From NCBI RefSeq assembly GCF_002741055.1, contig NZ_CP016809.1, positions 434,001 through 498,000 on the forward strand: a DNA stretch of 64,000 bases, in the 5' to 3' direction. The notes under the pieces were generated by a model that was not told the origin of the DNA, did no database searches, and was given only the letters and a program-made list of their open reading frames with translations. A program made the translations under genes and the position numbers. The stretch comes from Paenibacillus ihbetae (GTDB lineage: Bacteria > Bacillota > Bacilli > Paenibacillales > Paenibacillaceae). Shown here piece by piece: positions 60,826 to 64,000 of this stretch (positions are counted from its first letter, which is position 1; every line of letters begins with the position of its first letter).

Positions 60826-62178
60826 ATGGAAGATGCAATAGTATTTACAGCAGCTTCGGAGAGCGCGAAGTATGACATCTGGTTGTACCGGATTGCAGAC
60901 GGCCGCTTATTCAGGCTGACCGAAAATCTGGGCGATGCCTATTCCATACCTTACTGGTCGCCGGATACCCGCTATGTATCCTTCATCGGCCGAAACGGTA
61001 TTGTGTTCGTGTTGGATTTGCAGGACGGCGACCTGGCCCGCATCGATCAGATCGAGCCCTACACGCTGCTGAGCTGGTCGCCGGACAGCCGGTATTTAAC
61101 CTACGTGAAGGACAGTCGGGTCGTCATTTACGACATTCACTTACATGTCGGCACTGCGTTCGTTCATGAGGGGGCTTCCGATGCCCAGTGGTTTCCTTCA
61201 GGGGAAGCGCTCCTCTATGCCGCCCCGGATGAAGCGGGCAATGTCCAACTATTCCGAAGCAATGTGGCTGGCACAGACAGGGTACAGCTAACGCAGAACA
61301 ACGAAGGGCCGCTTCACAACGTCAGGATTTCCCCTAACGGGCAGTTTGCGCTCTATACTTCGCCGGGAGCCAGCATATCCTTGATCACGGTTGTGAACCT
61401 GGCCACGGGTGAGGGCCATCGACTCGAAGGCGGTCCGCAGGCCAAAAACTATTTTCCCGCATGGTCGCCGGACTCCTCGCTGATCTCGTACAGTGCGACG
61501 GATTTGGTCCAGAATCAGTACGTTTCTTACATCCAGACCGATAGCCGGAACGGGGGGCAGCAACGAACGCTGGCGGTCTCGAGCTGTTTCGCAACGCCGG
61601 TAAGCTGGTCTCCGGACGGCAGCCGCATTGCTTACTTATCCGGCTGCGGCGAACAAGAGACTGCATCCCAAATTTGGATCGTCAATACAGCAGCATCCTT
61701 TCCCCCCGTTAAGATCGTTGACGCAGGGCGAATTACTGCTTTAGCGTGGTCACCGCCCAGGCCGGTTGCCCCTCCGTACCGCTTATATCGCAATGCGGCA
61801 TACAACGTATCTTTCTACTACCCGAAGAATTGGGTACAGGTGACTGTTGAGCGATACGAGGGCCCGGACGGCTTTTTCCAAATATCCGCCATCATGTCCG
61901 AAGCGGACATTCACGAAGTGTGCAGATCGGAGGCATTTCATGCCTTAAGGCCTTATGGCAGCAATCCGAAGATCATCCCTACGGTCATTCAGTTTCAAGC
62001 AGCCTGCTATATATTCCCTTCCGCCGATCAGCCACCCGAGATGGGGACCCAATCCGCGCTGATCGTTAAATATCCGGAGCCGGTTGTTATTCAGGGCAGC
62101 GCTTATTCGTATTTGATCTTATGGGCGGACAGGGAACACATCCTTCAGCTCAGCCGAACGCTCGAGTTCATCCGATAA
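60826..62178 (+). CDS. TolB-like beta-propeller protein
   Basis: A 450-residue protein without a signal peptide. About 320 residues are WD40-like/TolB repeats with repeated SWSPDSRYLTY-type units (for example IPYWSPDTRYVSFI, LSWSPDSRYLTYV, FPAWSPDSSLISY and VSWSPDGSRIAYL). A C-terminal alpha/beta segment (about 325-450; YNVSFYYPKNWVQVTVERYEGPDGFF) resembles PsbP-like domains. Its job is unknown. The start at 60826 has AGGGATGA ahead. The 3' end faces the flavin-nucleotide-binding gene with only 18 bp between. Confidence 0.8.
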   Translation: MEDAIVFTAASESAKYDIWLYRIADGRLFRLTENLGDAYSIPYWSPDTRYVSFIGRNGIVFVLDLQDGDLARIDQIEPYTLLSWSPDSRYLTYVKDSRVVIYDIHLHVGTAFVHEGASDAQWFPSGEALLYAAPDEAGNVQLFRSNVAGTDRVQLTQNNEGPLHNVRISPNGQFALYTSPGASISLITVVNLATGEGHRLEGGPQAKNYFPAWSPDSSLISYSATDLVQNQYVSYIQTDSRNGGQQRTLAVSSCFATPVSWSPDGSRIAYLSGCGEQETASQIWIVNTAASFPPVKIVDAGRITALAWSPPRPVAPPYRLYRNAAYNVSFYYPKNWVQVTVERYEGPDGFFQISAIMSEADIHEVCRSEAFHALRPYGSNPKIIPTVIQFQAACYIFPSADQPPEMGTQSALIVKYPEPVVIQGSAYSYLILWADREHILQLSRTLEFIR

Positions 62179-62196
62179 ACAAAAAACACCCGAGTT

Positions 62197-62757
62197 CTAC
62201 TTCCCGATTTTCCTTCCAAGAGGGGTCGGCAATCCGTCGATGGTATGCATGTTTTTCTCCTGCCAATAACTCACGAGCCCCTCTTCTCCTTTATGCTCCG
62301 CCCATCGCTGGAGCGTGTCACGTTCCTTCTCATAAGTCATGAACGGCACGGCGTAACCGCATGACGTCTGTACCTTGTGCACGTCAACGACAATAATTTG
62401 CCTCGCGCCGGCAATCGGCTCGAAACGGCTGTACAGCTCCTCCCACTGCTCGTCTCCGGGCAGCACCACCGTTCCGGTTCCATAGAGGCGCAAAATGTTG
62501 GGAGGTCCTTCAAATGCGCAGAACATGACCGTAATCCGGCCATTCTCCTCAATATGGGCGCTTGTCTCATTCCCGCTTCCGGTCAGATCCAGATAGGCAA
62601 CTTGATTTTCGGACAGGATGCGAAAGGTATCGTATCCTTTCGGCGACAGATTCACGTGCCCGTCCGGCGACGATGCCGCAGTCCCGACAAAAAACAAATG
62701 CTGCTTTCCGATAAACGCCACATGCTCCGGGAGCATGGAAGGAAATTGTTTTCCCAT
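62197..62757 (-). CDS. Pyridoxamine 5'-phosphate oxidase-like flavin-binding protein
   Basis: A 186-residue protein starting at the ATG at 62757, which has GAGGAGGG about nine bases upstream. The split-barrel fold of the PNPOx family is indicated by HVAFIGKQHLFFVGTAA and SPDGHVNLSPKGYDTFRIL, then VAYLDLTGSGNETSAHIEENGRITVMFCAFEG. These are FMN- or F420-type binding blocks; the redox partner is unknown. A long in-frame extension upstream is unlikely because it has no ribosome binding site. An inverted-repeat region lies upstream. Confidence 0.87.
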   Translation of the reverse strand: MGKQFPSMLPEHVAFIGKQHLFFVGTAASSPDGHVNLSPKGYDTFRILSENQVAYLDLTGSGNETSAHIEENGRITVMFCAFEGPPNILRLYGTGTVVLPGDEQWEELYSRFEPIAGARQIIVVDVHKVQTSCGYAVPFMTYEKERDTLQRWAEHKGEEGLVSYWQEKNMHTIDGLPTPLGRKIGK

Positions 62758-62898
62758 TTCAATAGCCCTCCTCTTCAATATTGGCATCACGCTTAAAGCC
62801 GCCTGCCCGTACCGATAAAATACGGCATCGTATGCCGGCATTTCCCCAACTTTTGCCACGCGAATGTTTACGCAGCGTACTTCGAACTGCTTGCCAGC

Positions 62899-62926
62899 GT
62901 ACATCAATAAATTATGTACATTGTAC
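62899..62926 (-). promoter_or_regulatory. Overlapping GTAC-type dyads upstream of the flavin-binding gene
   Basis: GTACAT and ATGTAC (62899-62919) form a perfect inverted repeat with a 9-base spacer, and GTACATTGTAC (62916-62926) forms a second one. They lie about 150 bp before the start codon and could be a repressor site. Weak evidence. Confidence 0.35.
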
Positions 62927-63003
62927 TCGATGAAGAAAGACAAATAAACCATATTTTGGACCCGGAAAATCGTGCTTGGTTGTCCTTGACGCTGCGGGTA
63001 CAA

Positions 63004-63031
63004 TTTGAAAAAGCCTGCGTTGGCAGGCTTT
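63004..63031 (-). terminator. Terminator after the ABC exporter gene
   Basis: Perfect stem AAAGCCTGC/GCAGGCTTT (63010-63031) with loop GTTG, followed on the minus strand by TTTTTC. Confidence 0.9.
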
Positions 63032-63124
63032 CCACGAATCCGGGCGGCACATCGGTTAACTGCATCCCAACGCACCGCGATGATTTATTAATTCAAACCA
63101 TGCCTTGCAAGCCTTAACAGAACC

Positions 63125-64000
63125 CTAAACCCGCAGCTGCATGTCATATAAATGGGTGTATCGCCCTTTCTTCCCGATCAGCTCTTCGTGCGTCCCCTGC
63201 TCCTCAATTCCTTCATCGGATAGGACGATGATGCGCTGCGCGTTGCGGACGGTCGACAGACGATGGGCAATGACGATGGTAGTCCGGTTCTGGCTCAGCT
63301 GTTCCAGCGATTGCTGGACTGCCCGTTCGCTCTCGTTATCCAGCGAGCTTGTCGCTTCGTCGAAAATGATGATTGGCGGATTCTTCAAAAACACACGCGC
63401 AATGCTGAGCCGCTGCTTCTGTCCGCCCGACAATTTGACGCCGCGTTGGCCGACATCCGTCTCATACCCTCCGGGCAATGCCATGATGAAATCATGGGCG
63501 TTCGCTCTCTTCGCCGCCTCCACGATCTCCTCCATGCTCGCCTCCATGTTCCCGTACCGGATATTGTCTGCAACCGTTCCGGCGAACAAATATACATCCT
63601 GTTGAACGATGCCAATGCTTCTCCGAAGCGAGCGCAGCGTCACATCGCGGATCGGGATGCCGTCAATGAGAATACTGCCTTCGCTCGTTTCATAGAACCT
63701 TGGGATCAAGGAGCAGAAGGTGGTTTTGCCGACACCGGACGGCCCGACAAGCGCAATGTACTCCCCGGCATTGATGCGGAGAGACACATGGTTAAGAACT
63801 TCGCCGTGATCCTCCCTGTACTTAAAGCTTACATCCCGGAACTCCACACTTCCCCGCACTTGGGTCAGCTCAACGGCATTGGGAGCATCCACGATGTCCG
63901 GCTCGACCTCCAGAATCTCCATAAACCGGTCGAATCCGGTGATCCCCTCCTGATACAACCTCGCAAAATTAACCAGCCGCTGTATCGGTTCAATCAAGAT
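63125..64000 (-). CDS. ABC exporter (permease-ATPase fusion), 5' part outside the window
   Basis: The frame is open to the window edge, so only the C-terminal 291 residues of an ABCB-type exporter are present: the end of the membrane domain (PIQRLVNFARLYQEG) and the full ATPase. Walker A is GPSGVGKTT, the Q-loop is IGIVQQDVYLFAGTVADNIRYG, the signature is LSGGQKQR, Walker B is PIIIFDEATSSLD and the H-loop His is in VIAHRLSTVRNA. Such half-size exporters work as dimers and move lipids, peptides or drugs. The substrate cannot be told from this part. Confidence 0.95.
   Translation of the reverse strand: MLIEPIQRLVNFARLYQEGITGFDRFMEILEVEPDIVDAPNAVELTQVRGSVEFRDVSFKYREDHGEVLNHVSLRINAGEYIALVGPSGVGKTTFCSLIPRFYETSEGSILIDGIPIRDVTLRSLRRSIGIVQQDVYLFAGTVADNIRYGNMEASMEEIVEAAKRANAHDFIMALPGGYETDVGQRGVKLSGGQKQRLSIARVFLKNPPIIIFDEATSSLDNESERAVQQSLEQLSQNRTTIVIAHRLSTVRNAQRIIVLSDEGIEEQGTHEELIGKKGRYTHLYDMQLRV

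Noticed and set aside
1..64000. Possible mobile elements or prophage fragments
   Set aside because: No transposase, integrase, phage structural gene or flanking target duplication was found in the reading frames.

Overview
The window looks like chromosomal DNA of a Paenibacillus-like member of the Bacillota. The evidence is a base composition near 50% GC, strong GGAGG-type ribosome binding sites, a YesN/YesM regulator pair beside LplB/YtcP-type sugar permeases, a T-box leader, a bacilliredoxin (YtxJ/BrxC), YugN, TatA/TatC, and several large secreted multi-domain carbohydrate-active proteins. No rRNA, tRNA, CRISPR array, insertion sequence or prophage was seen. This genus assignment is inference from gene content, not from a marker gene.

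Positions 1-13326 form a glycan-utilisation locus, all on the minus strand. A secreted glycosidase (10000-13101), a GH172/DUF2961 enzyme, a phosphotriesterase-like hydrolase, a GH140/DUF4038 apiosidase-like enzyme, an AraC-type response regulator and its sensor kinase look like one transcription unit. Two ABC permease genes follow after a second promoter; the binding-protein gene is probably just off the left edge. Both promoters carry the same array of four half-sites (spacing 21, 33 and 21 bp), the likely binding site of the response regulator. A second small GH172 gene with a divergent AraC gene lies at 32301-34456.

Positions 13471-19179 hold a short-chain dehydrogenase-like protein without the usual catalytic Tyr/Lys, then a three-gene gluconate-dehydrogenase-type enzyme (Tat-exported small subunit, GMC flavoprotein, cytochrome c lipoprotein). 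Divergent from it are a lipoprotein gene and tatA-tatC. Positions 19313-34456 carry a membrane-anchored alpha/beta hydrolase, an OmpR-type two-component system, a sigma/anti-sigma pair, a TetR gene with two operators facing a ketopantoate reductase-like gene, an amidohydrolase, map, a peroxiredoxin and AraC regulators.

Positions 34601-47329 carry a 14-helix drug exporter whose ribosome binding site lies in a perfect hairpin, a very small CPFC protein, a thioredoxin-like plus bacilliredoxin operon, asd behind a T-box, metE with LysR-type boxes, an EamA/LysR divergent pair, a eukaryotic-type protein kinase followed by a Lys/Arg/Tyr/Ser repeat protein, and a MerR-controlled exporter.

Positions 47491-64000 include a 797-residue protein joining an unrecognised Asp-rich helical domain to a farnesyl-diphosphate-synthase-like domain, yugN, glsA, a degenerate kinase-like protein, two large secreted proteins (a propeller/CBM/FIMAH protein and a protein made of two TIM-barrel-like copies), mscL, a lipoprotein, a VOC protein, a TolB-like propeller protein, a flavin-nucleotide-binding protein and a truncated ABC exporter.
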